Source: Acetomicrobium hydrogeniformans (GTDB taxonomy: Bacteria > Synergistota > Synergistia > Synergistales > JAFGMB01). Taken from it: DNA of 64,000 nucleotides. Under the pieces are notes generated by a model. That model did no database searches. It was given only the letters and a program-made list of their open reading frames with translations, and was not told where the DNA came from. The stretch is from NCBI GenBank assembly GCA_016841745.1, contig JAENYO010000008.1, forward strand, positions 1 to 64,000. Direction: 5' to 3'. Shown here in pieces: positions 41,205 to 51,165 of this stretch; position 1 is the stretch's first letter; each line of letters begins with the position of its first letter. A program made the position numbers and the translations under genes.

Positions 41205-42139
41205 TGCCGGGCATTACTATAATAAGTTCTCCGGAGGCTTCTCAGAGAAGGCTCCTTATTGAACACACATCCTTTCTCGAGTCCGAGGGAATTGAACTTA
41301 TAAGGACCCAGGAGGGTGGCGAGTGGAAGGACCTTTTTTCTACTGTCCAAACACAAGGTCTCTTCTCGAGCAGAGGATACATTCGGGTTGAATCGGCTGA
41401 AATACTTGGCAAATTTCCGGAACAACTAACAAACCTGGTAGAGGTGGACCATATGGCCTCTACCTTTTTACTTCTGGTGTATTCAAGTGATTACAAAAAG
41501 TATTTTTCCAAAACCCTGATCCCTGTCCTTCGTATTATACGACCGCAGCAGGTGCCCATTTGGCGTAACAAGCGATATGAGTGGTTAGAATCTGAAGCGC
41601 ATAATCGCAAGATACTGATTAACGAAGATGCAGTGATGCTTTTAGTAGATAATATTGCCGATTCAGAAGAAGTCCTCTCTGAAATGGAAAAACTTGCCCT
41701 TGCTTCAGATGGTGGTGAGGTTTCCATGGATTTAGTACGAGAACTTACCCTTGATGAGGGTAAGAATGCATTACTTGATCTGATGGATGGAATATGCCTT
41801 GGGAAAGTGGGAACAGTTTTAAGTGCTCTGGAGTGCATTAAAACGAAATATGATCTTATCCCTGTCTTATCTGCTTTATACAATCGAATTAGAATAGCAT
41901 CACTGATACTGTCTTTTAGCCAATATGGAACAAAAAAGATGCAGAAAGCACTTAACTTTAGAGACTATCAGTTTAAAATGGCCATTGAAGCCTTGAAAAG
42001 ATACAGTCCTGAGGATGTGATTCAGTTTTCCACTGATATCATAACCCTGGACTACAGGGAAAAAACGAATAATTCCAGAGGCTGGATAGCCCTTGAATTA
42101 TTGATCATGAAGTTTATGGCGTCAAAGGAGGAAAAATAA
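41204..42139 (+). CDS. holA: DNA polymerase III subunit delta
   Basis: HolA-like length and architecture (clamp-loader delta), GTG start abutting leuS. Confidence 0.75.
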   Translation: MPGITIISSPEASQRRLLIEHTSFLESEGIELIRTQEGGEWKDLFSTVQTQGLFSSRGYIRVESAEILGKFPEQLTNLVEVDHMASTFLLLVYSSDYKKYFSKTLIPVLRIIRPQQVPIWRNKRYEWLESEAHNRKILINEDAVMLLVDNIADSEEVLSEMEKLALASDGGEVSMDLVRELTLDEGKNALLDLMDGICLGKVGTVLSALECIKTKYDLIPVLSALYNRIRIASLILSFSQYGTKKMQKALNFRDYQFKMAIEALKRYSPEDVIQFSTDIITLDYREKTNNSRGWIALELLIMKFMASKEEK

Positions 42140-42168
42140 GAGGAAGAGCGCAAATGGCGTTCTTCCTC
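42140..42168 (-). terminator. Terminator of rpsT (functional on minus strand)
   Basis: gaggaagagcg-caaatgg-cgttcttcctc; minus-strand T-run after the stem. Confidence 0.7.
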
Positions 42169-42205
42169 TGGATGGCTATACTGAAATCTATGTTGATTAA
42201 CTCCG

Positions 42206-42484
42206 CTAAGCCTTATCTTCCCCATAAAGAGTTTTTACTTTCAATGTCAGCCTGGATTTACGTCTTGCACCGGTATTTCGATGAATTACGCCTTTTACAA
42301 CAGCTTTATCAATTGTGGACTGTGCTTCCTGCAGTCTTTTCTCAGCAAGTACTGTATCCTTTTCATTTACTGCGTCAAGTACTTTCTTTATAGAAGTTTT
42401 GCAGCGGCTTGTCCAGTACTTGTTATAAAGGCGGTTCTTTTCGCTAGTACGCATTCTTTTAGCGGCGGACTTCTTGTTAGGCAT
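42206..42484 (-). CDS. rpsT: 30S ribosomal protein S20
   Basis: MPNKKSAAKRMRTSEKNRLYNKYWTSRCKT. Confidence 0.95.
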   Translation of the reverse strand: MPNKKSAAKRMRTSEKNRLYNKYWTSRCKTSIKKVLDAVNEKDTVLAEKRLQEAQSTIDKAVVKGVIHRNTGARRKSRLTLKVKTLYGEDKA

Positions 42485-42655
42485 ATCTTTCACCTCCTCA
42501 TCTCAAGAGCAGAACACATTCTAACATGCAATTTACACAATCTGCAACATATAAGTTGATTGCATATGACATAAAACACAAAAAACTTTCTTCTGATACA
42601 GCCTGAGATCATTATACTGGGATGCTATTAATTATGGTAACATATCTGAATCTTT

Positions 42656-44662
42656 ATGAAGAGTATTAAAACTAAAAGGAGACAAACAGTATTGAATTGT
42701 CTTATGGAAGATTTTTTTGGTCCCAAGGGACTTTTAAAGCGGCGGTTTGTTGATTTTGAGTACAGGAAATCACAGGAGTCTTTAGCCTCAGCTTTATGGC
42801 AGGCTTTAAATGAGGAACATGGAGGTGTTCTATCAGCAGAAGCGCCTACAGGTCTTGGCAAGACCTTTGCTGTTCTTGTTCCTGCATTATTGTGGGCTAT
42901 TGAAAACAAGAAAAAGATTCTTTTCCTGACAGCAAGCATCCCACTTCAGGAGCAGCTATTCTTTAAAGATATTCCCCAGATATCCCAAATGCTGGAAACT
43001 GATTTTTCTTTTGGGATTCTCAAAGGGCGTAAAAACTATGTCTGTCTCCGAAAAGTTGAAAATCTGGGACTTCAGGGATTTCTCTCCTTTAACGATGAAG
43101 GGCGTTCTTCACGGAAGATCCTTGAGTGGCTTAAAGAAACAAAAACAGGAGATATCTCTGAGGTTTCTCTTCGTCCAGACCATCCGGCGTTTCTAAGCGT
43201 TATCTGTCCGGAAAATGGCTGCCTTGGCCATAAATGTCCATTCAGAAATGAATGTTATGTTCAGAAGCTGATAGCGTCTTCTCAGGAATGGACCGTTGTA
43301 ATTTCTAACTATCATCTGTACTTCGCATATCTCTTGGGTGCATCGAAGCCATTTCCGGTTAAACCAGACTTAATAATATGTGATGAGGCTCATAAAATAA
43401 GCGATGCTGCTCGATCAGTGTCTTCTATATCAGTCAGTGCTGATGATGTCAGACATTTATTTGAATCCAGAAATCTGGGTAATCTGAAAAATAATCTTGT
43501 TTTGGAAAGAAAACATCTTGATATTGTGGAGACAGTTTACAAAGAGTGTCTTCCAGATGTACTTGATTTTTTTGGTAGCCTGCAAAGGTCCATAAGAGAT
43601 GGTGTACTGATTACCAAATTTGACGTTGTCAGCAAAGAGAAGGGAGAACAGACTGTAGCGGAACTGATTAACTTGAAAAATGCACTTCTTTCTGCAGTTG
43701 CGGACATCAGAGGGGCAGAACTCACTTCTGATATATCTGGTATTTCATTGGAGAAGAGCAATGTGGTCGTCTGGTTTGATGAACTGACCTCTCTTATCAA
43801 AGCATTCCAATGGTGTCTGGATCTGGATCGCTTCCCTTCCTGGGCTTATTGGAAGGAAGGAACTTCCCTTGTAAGCAAGCCTACAATCTGTTCAGATTCA
43901 ATACCAGATGCCCTTATGTACTCAATGCCAGATCTCATAGTAATGATCTCTGCGACTTTGAGAGTTGATAATTCTTTTTCATACTGGGAGAAAGAAACCG
44001 GCATTACTTCTGATCTGAGGCTGGTTTTTGATTCTCCCTTTCCCCTGGAGAAGCAGATGGAAATATGGGTAGTTGAAACCGGGCTTAGGGTAACGGACTG
44101 TGGATATGATGAAAAAAACTGCAGAATCATTGAACGTCTTATAGATGAAAACCATGGTAGGACCCTTGTCCTCTTAAGTTCAATGAGATTGTTAAGGAAA
44201 GTAGGGGAATATCTGAGGGATGAAAATAAAGAATACACCATTCTTGTTCAGGGTGATCTCCCCCGAAATGAGCTTCTTGAAAAATTCAGGGAAGATGTCG
44301 ATTCTGTACTTATAGGTAGTGTTTCCTTCAGAGAAGGAATAGATGTTCCTGGCAACAGCCTTTCACAGGTGATAATTGATCGAATTCCCTTTCCTCATCC
44401 ACAGGACCCACTCGTACAGGCACGAAATGCTTACGAAGGTCCGGGTGCTTTCCTTAATGTGACTCTTCCTGTGGCTAAAATGTATCTGCGTCAGGCAGTT
44501 GGAAGACTTATCAGAACAGCTAATGACAAGGGGCGCTCGATAATCCTGGATGGAAGAGTTTTAGCTCGAAAGGATTGGTCTATTCCGTCAAGTCTCCCAA
44601 AAGTAAAATACAAAAAGATCACGGTTAAAGATAACTCTGTTGCTAGTCGAGATAGTGTGTGA
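42656..44662 (+). CDS. dinG: DinG/XPD-like ATP-dependent DNA helicase
   Basis: AEAPTGLGKTFA Walker A, CDEAHK, Fe-S cysteine set C..C..C..C (CPENGCLGHKCPFRNEC), QAVGRLIRT. Confidence 0.88.
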   Translation: MKSIKTKRRQTVLNCLMEDFFGPKGLLKRRFVDFEYRKSQESLASALWQALNEEHGGVLSAEAPTGLGKTFAVLVPALLWAIENKKKILFLTASIPLQEQLFFKDIPQISQMLETDFSFGILKGRKNYVCLRKVENLGLQGFLSFNDEGRSSRKILEWLKETKTGDISEVSLRPDHPAFLSVICPENGCLGHKCPFRNECYVQKLIASSQEWTVVISNYHLYFAYLLGASKPFPVKPDLIICDEAHKISDAARSVSSISVSADDVRHLFESRNLGNLKNNLVLERKHLDIVETVYKECLPDVLDFFGSLQRSIRDGVLITKFDVVSKEKGEQTVAELINLKNALLSAVADIRGAELTSDISGISLEKSNVVVWFDELTSLIKAFQWCLDLDRFPSWAYWKEGTSLVSKPTICSDSIPDALMYSMPDLIVMISATLRVDNSFSYWEKETGITSDLRLVFDSPFPLEKQMEIWVVETGLRVTDCGYDEKNCRIIERLIDENHGRTLVLLSSMRLLRKVGEYLRDENKEYTILVQGDLPRNELLEKFREDVDSVLIGSVSFREGIDVPGNSLSQVIIDRIPFPHPQDPLVQARNAYEGPGAFLNVTLPVAKMYLRQAVGRLIRTANDKGRSIILDGRVLARKDWSIPSSLPKVKYKKITVKDNSVASRDSV

Positions 44663-44793
44663 TATATTATCAAGGCTCCATGGTCCGAGCAACTCTATGC
44701 CTGTGATTTTAACTGCAAACTTGTGTTTGGCAAGTAAAAAAAGACTGATAAGTACAGGGAAAAATGATTGAATAGTTCTTGGGAGGGATAAAA

Positions 44794-44928
44794 TTGAAAC
44801 AGACATTTCAGCCACATAATAGACCACGGAAAAGAAAGATGGGATTTCTTGAAAGGTCAAGTACCCCAGGTGGTCAGAGAATCTTGAGAAATCGCCGCCG
44901 TAAAGGGCGAAAACGCCTTGCAGTTTGA
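44794..44928 (+). CDS. rpmH: 50S ribosomal protein L34 (not in the ORF track)
   Basis: TTG start; translated by eye: [44 protein letters not shown]. Confidence 0.95.
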   Translation: MKQTFQPHNRPRKRKMGFLERSSTPGGQRILRNRRRKGRKRLAV

Positions 44929-45323
44929 CTCTGGTGAAACTGGACTATCCTCGTCGTATCAGACTGAAGAAGGGTTGGGAATACGACGTTATCTTCCGCA
45001 CCGGCAGTCGGATAAATGGCAAGCTGGTGCGTTTGTTATTTCTTGAGGTCCCCAAGGGAGAAACCAGATTTGGTCTTGCAGTAGGAAAAAAACAGGGTGA
45101 TTCTGTTACAAGAAACCTGGGAAGAAGGAAACTCAAAGAAGCCATACGTCATTTACGTACAGGGATAAGGGAAGGGTATTGGTTCGTCTTTTCCCTTAGT
45201 TCCCTTGGTCTTAAAGCTAATTCCCGGGAAATATATGAAGAAATGTTTTCGTTACTTCGTAATAATCGTCTTTTGAAAGATGAATTCAGTGAATTGCCCT
45301 ATAATTGGAGGACCAGACAATGA
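44925..45323 (+). CDS. rnpA: Ribonuclease P protein component
   Basis: [19 protein letters not shown]...[29 protein letters not shown]; start may be TTG 44925 or GTG 44934. Confidence 0.93.
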   Translation: MTLVKLDYPRRIRLKKGWEYDVIFRTGSRINGKLVRLLFLEVPKGETRFGLAVGKKQGDSVTRNLGRRKLKEAIRHLRTGIREGYWFVFSLSSLGLKANSREIYEEMFSLLRNNRLLKDEFSELPYNWRTRQ

Positions 45324-45544
45324 GAGCTTCGTTCCTGTCTCTTATCGCAGTTTTTATTGTTAGAATGTATCAGAAGTTTTTTTCTCCATTTCTGGGTAAA
45401 AATTGCAGGTTCTACCCAACCTGTTCAGAATACTATATTCAGGCAGTCAGAACATATGGTTTCTTAAGGGGTAGCCTTTTAGGAATCAAAAGAATTGTAA
45501 AGTGTGGTCCGTGGAATCCGGGAGGTTATGATCCCGTTCCCTGA
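45320..45544 (+). CDS. yidD: Membrane protein insertion efficiency factor YidD
   Basis: [29 protein letters not shown]...[13 protein letters not shown]. Confidence 0.97.
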   Translation: MRASFLSLIAVFIVRMYQKFFSPFLGKNCRFYPTCSEYYIQAVRTYGFLRGSLLGIKRIVKCGPWNPGGYDPVP

Positions 45545-45588
45545 TCAGTTTTAACTTACAAGAAGTCTATTTGAGGAAGGTGAGAGGT

Positions 45589-46383
45589 TTGGGTTCACTC
45601 TGGAATTCCATGGGAAACATGTTAATGTCAGTTATTAACGGTTTCTACAGTTTTACCGGATCTTATGGTCTGGCAATTATTTTTCTGACAGTTATTATTA
45701 GATTATTGCTGCATCCTTTATCTCATAAACAGATGGTAAGCATGCAGAAAATGCAGAAACTCCAGCCAAGACTCAAGGTGCTTCAGGAAAAATATAAAGA
45801 TGATAAGGAATCACTTAACAGGGAAACAATGGCTCTATACAAGGAGAACAAAGTTAATCCTGCAGCTGGATGCTTACCTCTTCTTGTTCAGCTTCCTATC
45901 CTGATTCTACTTTTCAGAGTTCTTTTAAAACTTGAATATCCAGGAGCAACCAATTTCTTTATTGGGATTCAATTGGATGGTTCGGTCCTTTCCACTATCG
46001 CTGCTGCTGTAGGGATGATGGTTCCGGAGGGTGCCAAGATTGGTGTTGGGTCAGTGTTTTCTGCTGTTTCCTCCAATCCTTCCGGATTGGCACATATCTT
46101 GCAGTATGGCCCCAATCTGCTGTTGCTGATCTTTATTTCTTTCCTGACCTGGTTCCAGCAGAAGCTTAGTTCAACCGGAAACAATCCACAGATGGCTATG
46201 ATGAGCTGGTTCATGCCTGTTTTTCTTACTTTTATATGTCTCAGCCTTCAAGGAGGAGTTCTTCTTTACTGGGGAGCATCTTCGTTGATAGGAGTTGCCC
46301 AACAATGGTGGGTCATGCACAAAACAAAAGTTGAAATGCGGGAAAAGCCCGCCGTATTTACTGATAAGCCCACACAGAATTAG
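45589..46383 (+). CDS. yidC: Membrane protein insertase YidC/Oxa1
   Basis: YGLAIIFLTVIIRLLLHPLSHKQMVSMQKMQKLQP; TTG 45589 after aggaaggtgag. Confidence 0.95.
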   Translation: MGSLWNSMGNMLMSVINGFYSFTGSYGLAIIFLTVIIRLLLHPLSHKQMVSMQKMQKLQPRLKVLQEKYKDDKESLNRETMALYKENKVNPAAGCLPLLVQLPILILLFRVLLKLEYPGATNFFIGIQLDGSVLSTIAAAVGMMVPEGAKIGVGSVFSAVSSNPSGLAHILQYGPNLLLLIFISFLTWFQQKLSSTGNNPQMAMMSWFMPVFLTFICLSLQGGVLLYWGASSLIGVAQQWWVMHKTKVEMREKPAVFTDKPTQN

Positions 46384-46426
46384 AACACATAGTCCCTTTG
46401 TGTGAGATCGAAAGGAGGACTTTTTC

Positions 46427-47068
46427 TTGAACGATCATGAAACCCTCGTTCTGGAGGTTAGTTCTATAGATGAAGCTCAGAATATTGCAGCCGCCAAATG
46501 GTCTTTAAGTCCTGAAGACATAATAGCTAAAGTTATTGAGGAAGAGAAAAGTTTTTTCGGTTTTCTTGGTCGAAAACTTACTGTCGAGGTCAGACCTGCT
46601 GCACCTATAAACATTTTACGAGGTAAAAAACTTCTTGACGATCTGCTTTCTGTTATGGAACTTGATGTGGAAACTTCGGATATGGATCATGCTTACCTTA
46701 ATATCAGTGGTGAAGATGCTGGTATCGTAATTGGCAAATATGGAGAAACTCTGAAAGCTCTTGAATTTCTTGTGAACGTGATGCTTCGTGATATGGAACC
46801 AGCCCAGAGAGTCAAGTTTGACAGTGATGGTTACAGGGATAGAAGAGAAGCCAGTTTGCAAAGGTTAGCCCTTGCTGCAGCACGTAAAACTGTTCGTAAG
46901 GCAAGACCAACTTATCTGGAGCCGATGTCAAGTTGGGAAAGAAGAATAATACATATGACTCTAAAGGAAAGATCCGACATTGAAACTCGATCAGTGGGGG
47001 AAGGGCACTCCCGTAAAGTAGTAGTCTGGCCTTCTCAGGCAGTGAAAAAGGTTCCCAGAAGAAGGTAA
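46427..47068 (+). CDS. jag: Jag/KhpB R3H-domain RNA-binding protein
   Basis: Jag-N, KH (GIVIGKYGETLKALEFLVN) and R3H (MSSWERRIIHMTL...VGEGHSRKVVVWP) regions. Confidence 0.93.
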   Translation: MNDHETLVLEVSSIDEAQNIAAAKWSLSPEDIIAKVIEEEKSFFGFLGRKLTVEVRPAAPINILRGKKLLDDLLSVMELDVETSDMDHAYLNISGEDAGIVIGKYGETLKALEFLVNVMLRDMEPAQRVKFDSDGYRDRREASLQRLALAAARKTVRKARPTYLEPMSSWERRIIHMTLKERSDIETRSVGEGHSRKVVVWPSQAVKKVPRRR

Positions 47069-47075
47069 GATTTAT

Positions 47076-47846
47076 ATGCGAAAGATCCTTTTCGAATTCG
47101 GAACGATAGAGGTCCACAGCTATTATGTGCTGTGGACCTGTGCTTTATCTCTAGCTGTTGTGTGGATCAGGAAAAGGGCAGTTCTTTTATATGCAATGGA
47201 TGATGAATCAGCACGTATGTGTCTTATATTTGGGTTTATCGGCATGCTTCTGGGCGCAAGGATCGGCGGATATTTTGATCATTGGACCTATTATATGGCA
47301 GATCCTCGACGATTTCTCAACATTCTTGAAGGAGGATTGTCATCTACTACTGCCTTTTTAGGTGCGGGCGCTTTTGGGATCATCTACTGCCGTAAACATA
47401 AAATTGAAGTCTGGAAGATTGCTGAAGCCGCTAGCCTCCCTGCATCTGCTACTGTAGCCATAGGTAGAATTGGATGCTTTCTCAATGGCTGCTGCTATGG
47501 TATTGTTTCAGACGGTTCATTCGCTGTTCATTTTCCCTTTGACCACCCAGGTTTTTATAGACATCCAACCCAGCTTTACTATTCTTTTGGTGCCACGATT
47601 ATACTTGGTATTCTTTATTTTCTGGAGAAAAAGATTGGTTCAGGAAATATGAGGAAATGTCATGGTGCTGTTCTCTGGCCAGTATTTATGATTCTTTATG
47701 GGGCCATGAGATTCATTGTTGATTTTCTTAGAGTTGGAGATCGCATGCTTGGATTAAGAACTGGTCAGTTTGTGGGTGCAGCGGTTCTTCTCGCCGGCCT
47801 TTTCTGGCTTGTTTTTTCTCTCAGAAATGCTTACAAACAAAGATAA
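47076..47846 (+). CDS. lgt: Prolipoprotein diacylglyceryl transferase
   Basis: GARIGGYF...EGGLSSTTAFLGA...GRIGCFLNGCCYG; PTQLYYS. Confidence 0.93.
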   Translation: MRKILFEFGTIEVHSYYVLWTCALSLAVVWIRKRAVLLYAMDDESARMCLIFGFIGMLLGARIGGYFDHWTYYMADPRRFLNILEGGLSSTTAFLGAGAFGIIYCRKHKIEVWKIAEAASLPASATVAIGRIGCFLNGCCYGIVSDGSFAVHFPFDHPGFYRHPTQLYYSFGATIILGILYFLEKKIGSGNMRKCHGAVLWPVFMILYGAMRFIVDFLRVGDRMLGLRTGQFVGAAVLLAGLFWLVFSLRNAYKQR

Positions 47847-47962
47847 CTGACTCTGTCTCCATTTTAAATTACAGGGTATATTTTATTGTTATATTATCCA
47901 TCCTTTTTCCTGCACAGAGCATATAGGGGTGCAAACCTGTATACGTTACCGGAAAGAGAGGT

Positions 47963-47990
47963 CTTATATATCAAAACTTATATATCAAAA
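47963..47990. repeat. Two perfect tandem copies of a 14-bp unit CTTATATATCAAAA
   Basis: Read directly. Confidence 0.9.
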
Positions 47991-48159
47991 CTCTTGAATA
48001 GAAGGACTATTTTATGATCTGAAACTAGGTCATATTTTAAATTAGCCCCAGTGTGCCAATCCTTCATCCTTTAAATAAATTGAAAGCTAAAAAAAAGGGA
48101 AAACAGAAAAATAGGGTGGATAAATCCACATATGGTACATAATCCCATCTTTGACATCT

Positions 48160-48720
48160 CTTCGATTCAGCAGATCTGTGCGTTCATTAACAATACCTCA
48201 ATTCTGGAAAATAGAATTCCCTTTTTAGATGGGATTACAGCCATATCTTTTACATAAAAGACAAATCCAGAATATTCTGACCTATTTCCCAGGTAAAACC
48301 CTGATGCTGTATAATGATAAAAAATAAATTGAATTCCTGATTCCCGGCTTGTTATCATCGCTATACCTGGATATTGGTTTTCAAGGGGTGTTACCTAAGT
48401 AGGTATATCCGTTTTATTGATTGCAGGATTATTCCCTTCCTTTCATTCAGACAAACTTCTGTGACAGCCTCATAAAAAGTCATTTTAATTCCTGCACTTC
48501 AAAGGCTAAAATCTTTCTCCTGTATTGAAAAAGCAGTGCTTTTACCAGCTTATATCGATCTGGAGGCTTTTATTCCTTCTTCAGTTTTAAAAATGTGATT
48601 ACATTATGCTTTCTAAAGCCTCTCTTCCATTCCTTACGGTGATTTCCAGATCCCAATTAAGATTCCGAGATAGTATAAACCATTTTTTCAATATGCTCGG
48701 TTGCATCCTGAAAACCAATT
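48160..48720 (-). pseudogene. Possible decayed coding sequence of unknown identity
   Basis: Minus-strand reading gives protein-like stretches interrupted by stops (e.g. DATEHIEKMVYTISES*LGSGNHRKEWKRGFRKHNVITFLKLKKE*KPPDRYKLVKALLFQYRRKILAFEVQELK*); no intact gene. Confidence 0.25.
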
Positions 48721-48920
48721 AGGCTTAGGATTCTTTAAGATGCCGATACGGGAATACAGATACTATCCAAAGATGAATAGGGACATTGTTCTTGCTCAGG
48801 ATACGGGATTGACTATGACCATATTCCGCTAAATCAGTGAGATACCTTATCAGTAAAACTAACGATGTAATATTTCTGATAAACCTTAAAATCTTGTGTA
48901 AACCAATGGAGGTGGTAAAA

Positions 48921-50321
48921 ATGTCAAGAACAGTTTTTACAAGACGTGAATGGAAGATCTTAATGTACTTTATCTGCTCTCTGGTGTTGTTGACTTTTTT
49001 AAAAGTACCAGTATCAGCTCAGGATGTCTTTACGGGAAACCCGATTGCAATGATTGCAGAAGCTTCCTCTCCAGCTGTCGTAAATATTGATGTAGAGACA
49101 CTTGTTACCAGATCCCTTTCACCTTTTCCGGACGACCCTTTTTTCAGAGAATTCTTTGGGCAAGAATTTAAAAGGTTTAACCGAACTATCCCGATGAAAG
49201 GTAGAGGATCTGGCTTTATCGTTTCCAGTGATGGGAAGATAATAACAAATAACCATGTTGTAGAAGATGCTGACAAGATAACTGTTACCCTTTCAGACGG
49301 TCGGACTCTGGAGGCCGAGGTACTTGGAAAGGATCCCACTTTTGATCTTGCTGTAATCAAAATTGAGGCAGAAGATCTGCCGGTACTTGAGTTAGGAGAT
49401 TCTGACAAACTCAAAGTCGGTGAGTGGGTAGTAGCAATAGGAAATCCCTTTGGTCTTGAACATACCGTCACAGCAGGTGTGATCTCCGCAAAGAATAGAA
49501 GCATTCATGCAGGTCAAGTTAATTTTGATGGATTTTTACAGACTGATGCAGCAATTAATCCTGGAAACAGTGGTGGCCCTCTACTTGATCTTGATGGTAA
49601 GGTAATAGGTATCAACAGTGCCATTATCCCTTATGCTCAGGGAATTGGTTTTGCCATACCGGTAAATATGGCCAGAGAAGTAGTGGATGACCTTATACAA
49701 TATGGTAAGGTCAATAGAGGGTGGCTTGGTGTTTACATTCAGCCTGTTTCTGAGGAATTTGCCAAAGCGTACAACCTGGAAAGCAGGGATGGAGTCGTAG
49801 TCAGTGATGTGGTACCTGGATCACCAGCGGAGCTAGCTGGTATAAACAGGGGAGATGTTCTTACACATGTTGACGGAGAAGTCATAAAGGAACCCCGGCA
49901 ATTTGTTTCTTTGGTGCGAAAGACTATGGCTGGAGAAAATATTACACTTACAGTTATAAGGCAGGGGAAGGAAAAGACGCTGCAAGTCAAGCTTGGAGAA
50001 GTGGAATCCGCTGCTTGTGATATCAGTTCCAGTGGTTGCCGCACCATTAAAAGGATCGGTATCGAGATATCCGATATTACTGATGAATTAAGGAAAGAAT
50101 ATGATCTTTCGAATGCAACAGGTGTTGTTATTACGAAGATAGAAGAAAAATCAATAGCAGCCAGGACAGGACTTAAGGTTGGTGATCTTATACTCGAGAT
50201 AAATGGTGTTGATATCAAGAATACCAGTCAGTGGGATAATCTGAAAAAAAAGGATCTTCAGGCCATAGTTATGCTGATCTCAAGAGAAGGACGGACATTC
50301 TTTATTTCAATGTCTCTTTAA
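48921..50321 (+). CDS. HtrA/DegP-family serine protease with two PDZ domains
   Basis: Triad regions NNHVVED, DLAVIKIE, NPGNSGGPLL; two PDZ; ATG 48921 after ggaggtgg. Confidence 0.94.
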   Translation: MSRTVFTRREWKILMYFICSLVLLTFLKVPVSAQDVFTGNPIAMIAEASSPAVVNIDVETLVTRSLSPFPDDPFFREFFGQEFKRFNRTIPMKGRGSGFIVSSDGKIITNNHVVEDADKITVTLSDGRTLEAEVLGKDPTFDLAVIKIEAEDLPVLELGDSDKLKVGEWVVAIGNPFGLEHTVTAGVISAKNRSIHAGQVNFDGFLQTDAAINPGNSGGPLLDLDGKVIGINSAIIPYAQGIGFAIPVNMAREVVDDLIQYGKVNRGWLGVYIQPVSEEFAKAYNLESRDGVVVSDVVPGSPAELAGINRGDVLTHVDGEVIKEPRQFVSLVRKTMAGENITLTVIRQGKEKTLQVKLGEVESAACDISSSGCRTIKRIGIEISDITDELRKEYDLSNATGVVITKIEEKSIAARTGLKVGDLILEINGVDIKNTSQWDNLKKKDLQAIVMLISREGRTFFISMSL

Positions 50322-50330
50322 AAAAACAAT

Positions 50331-50370
50331 AAAAAAGCCCCGGGATATTAATTTTTCCCGGGGCTTTTTT
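50331..50370. terminator. Bidirectional Rho-independent terminator between htrA and response regulator
   Basis: aaaaaagccccggga-tattaattttt-cccggggctttttt. Confidence 0.92.
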
Positions 50371-50385
50371 ATTTCTTCAACCTTT

Positions 50386-51066
50386 TCAGTAAGACTCCGG
50401 GCAAGATACTTTATATCCTACTCCCCTTACAGTGACAACTATCCTGTCATAATTATTGATCCTGAGTTTATCCCTTAGATATTTGATATGAACGTCCACA
50501 ACGTTGCTCGTTCCGTCATATTCTTTTTGCCAAACGTGGGAAATGATTCTTTCTCTCGTGAAAACCTGATTTTCATGTCTCATAAGCAGTTCAAGAATAT
50601 CGAATTCTCTTTTGCGGAGCGGGATCAACTGTTCTTCTATTCTACATTCTCGTGCTATCGGATCAAGGGTAAGGTCACCACATCTGATCAGAGGATGTTT
50701 CTTTCCTGAGCTTCTCCTAATTAAAGCCTTTACACGTGCCAGTAATTCTCGAAAATCGAAAGGTTTTATCAGATAATCGTCAGCACCTCTTTCAAACCCC
50801 TCAACTCTGTCTTCAATAGAGTCTTTTGTTGTAATGATAATAATGGGTACATCAATTCCATCTTCCCTGATCTTTTCGATAATCTGAAAGCCATCAACTT
50901 TAGGTAGCATAAGGTCTAGGATTATACAGTCGTAATTTCCCCTCAGTACTCTTTCAAGCCCTTCTGCGCCACTTTCAGAATAGTCAACTAAGAAATTATT
51001 TCCTTCAAATTCTTCGACAAGTACTTGAGATAATTCCCTGTTTTTGTCAATAAGCAGCAAGTTCAT
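50386..51066 (-). CDS. OmpR-family response regulator
   Basis: MNLLLIDKNRELSQVL...DCIILDLMLPKVDGFQ; winged-helix C-terminus VVDVHIKYLRDKLR...VRGVGYKV. Confidence 0.95.
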   Translation of the reverse strand: MNLLLIDKNRELSQVLVEEFEGNNFLVDYSESGAEGLERVLRGNYDCIILDLMLPKVDGFQIIEKIREDGIDVPIIIITTKDSIEDRVEGFERGADDYLIKPFDFRELLARVKALIRRSSGKKHPLIRCGDLTLDPIARECRIEEQLIPLRKREFDILELLMRHENQVFTRERIISHVWQKEYDGTSNVVDVHIKYLRDKLRINNYDRIVVTVRGVGYKVSCPESY

Positions 51067-51165
51067 TAGCTCACCTCCCATCATATTATTTTAGTGTATA
51101 TTAATTAATTTTAACAAGTTACTTTACATTAAATCATAATAACTCCAACTTGTCGATACCAGTAG

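Noticed and set aside
47850-48915. Possible oriC near rpmH-rnpA-yidC
   Set aside because: Only weak DnaA-box-like matches (GGTGGATAA, TTATCCATC); no box cluster, no dnaA/dnaN nearby.
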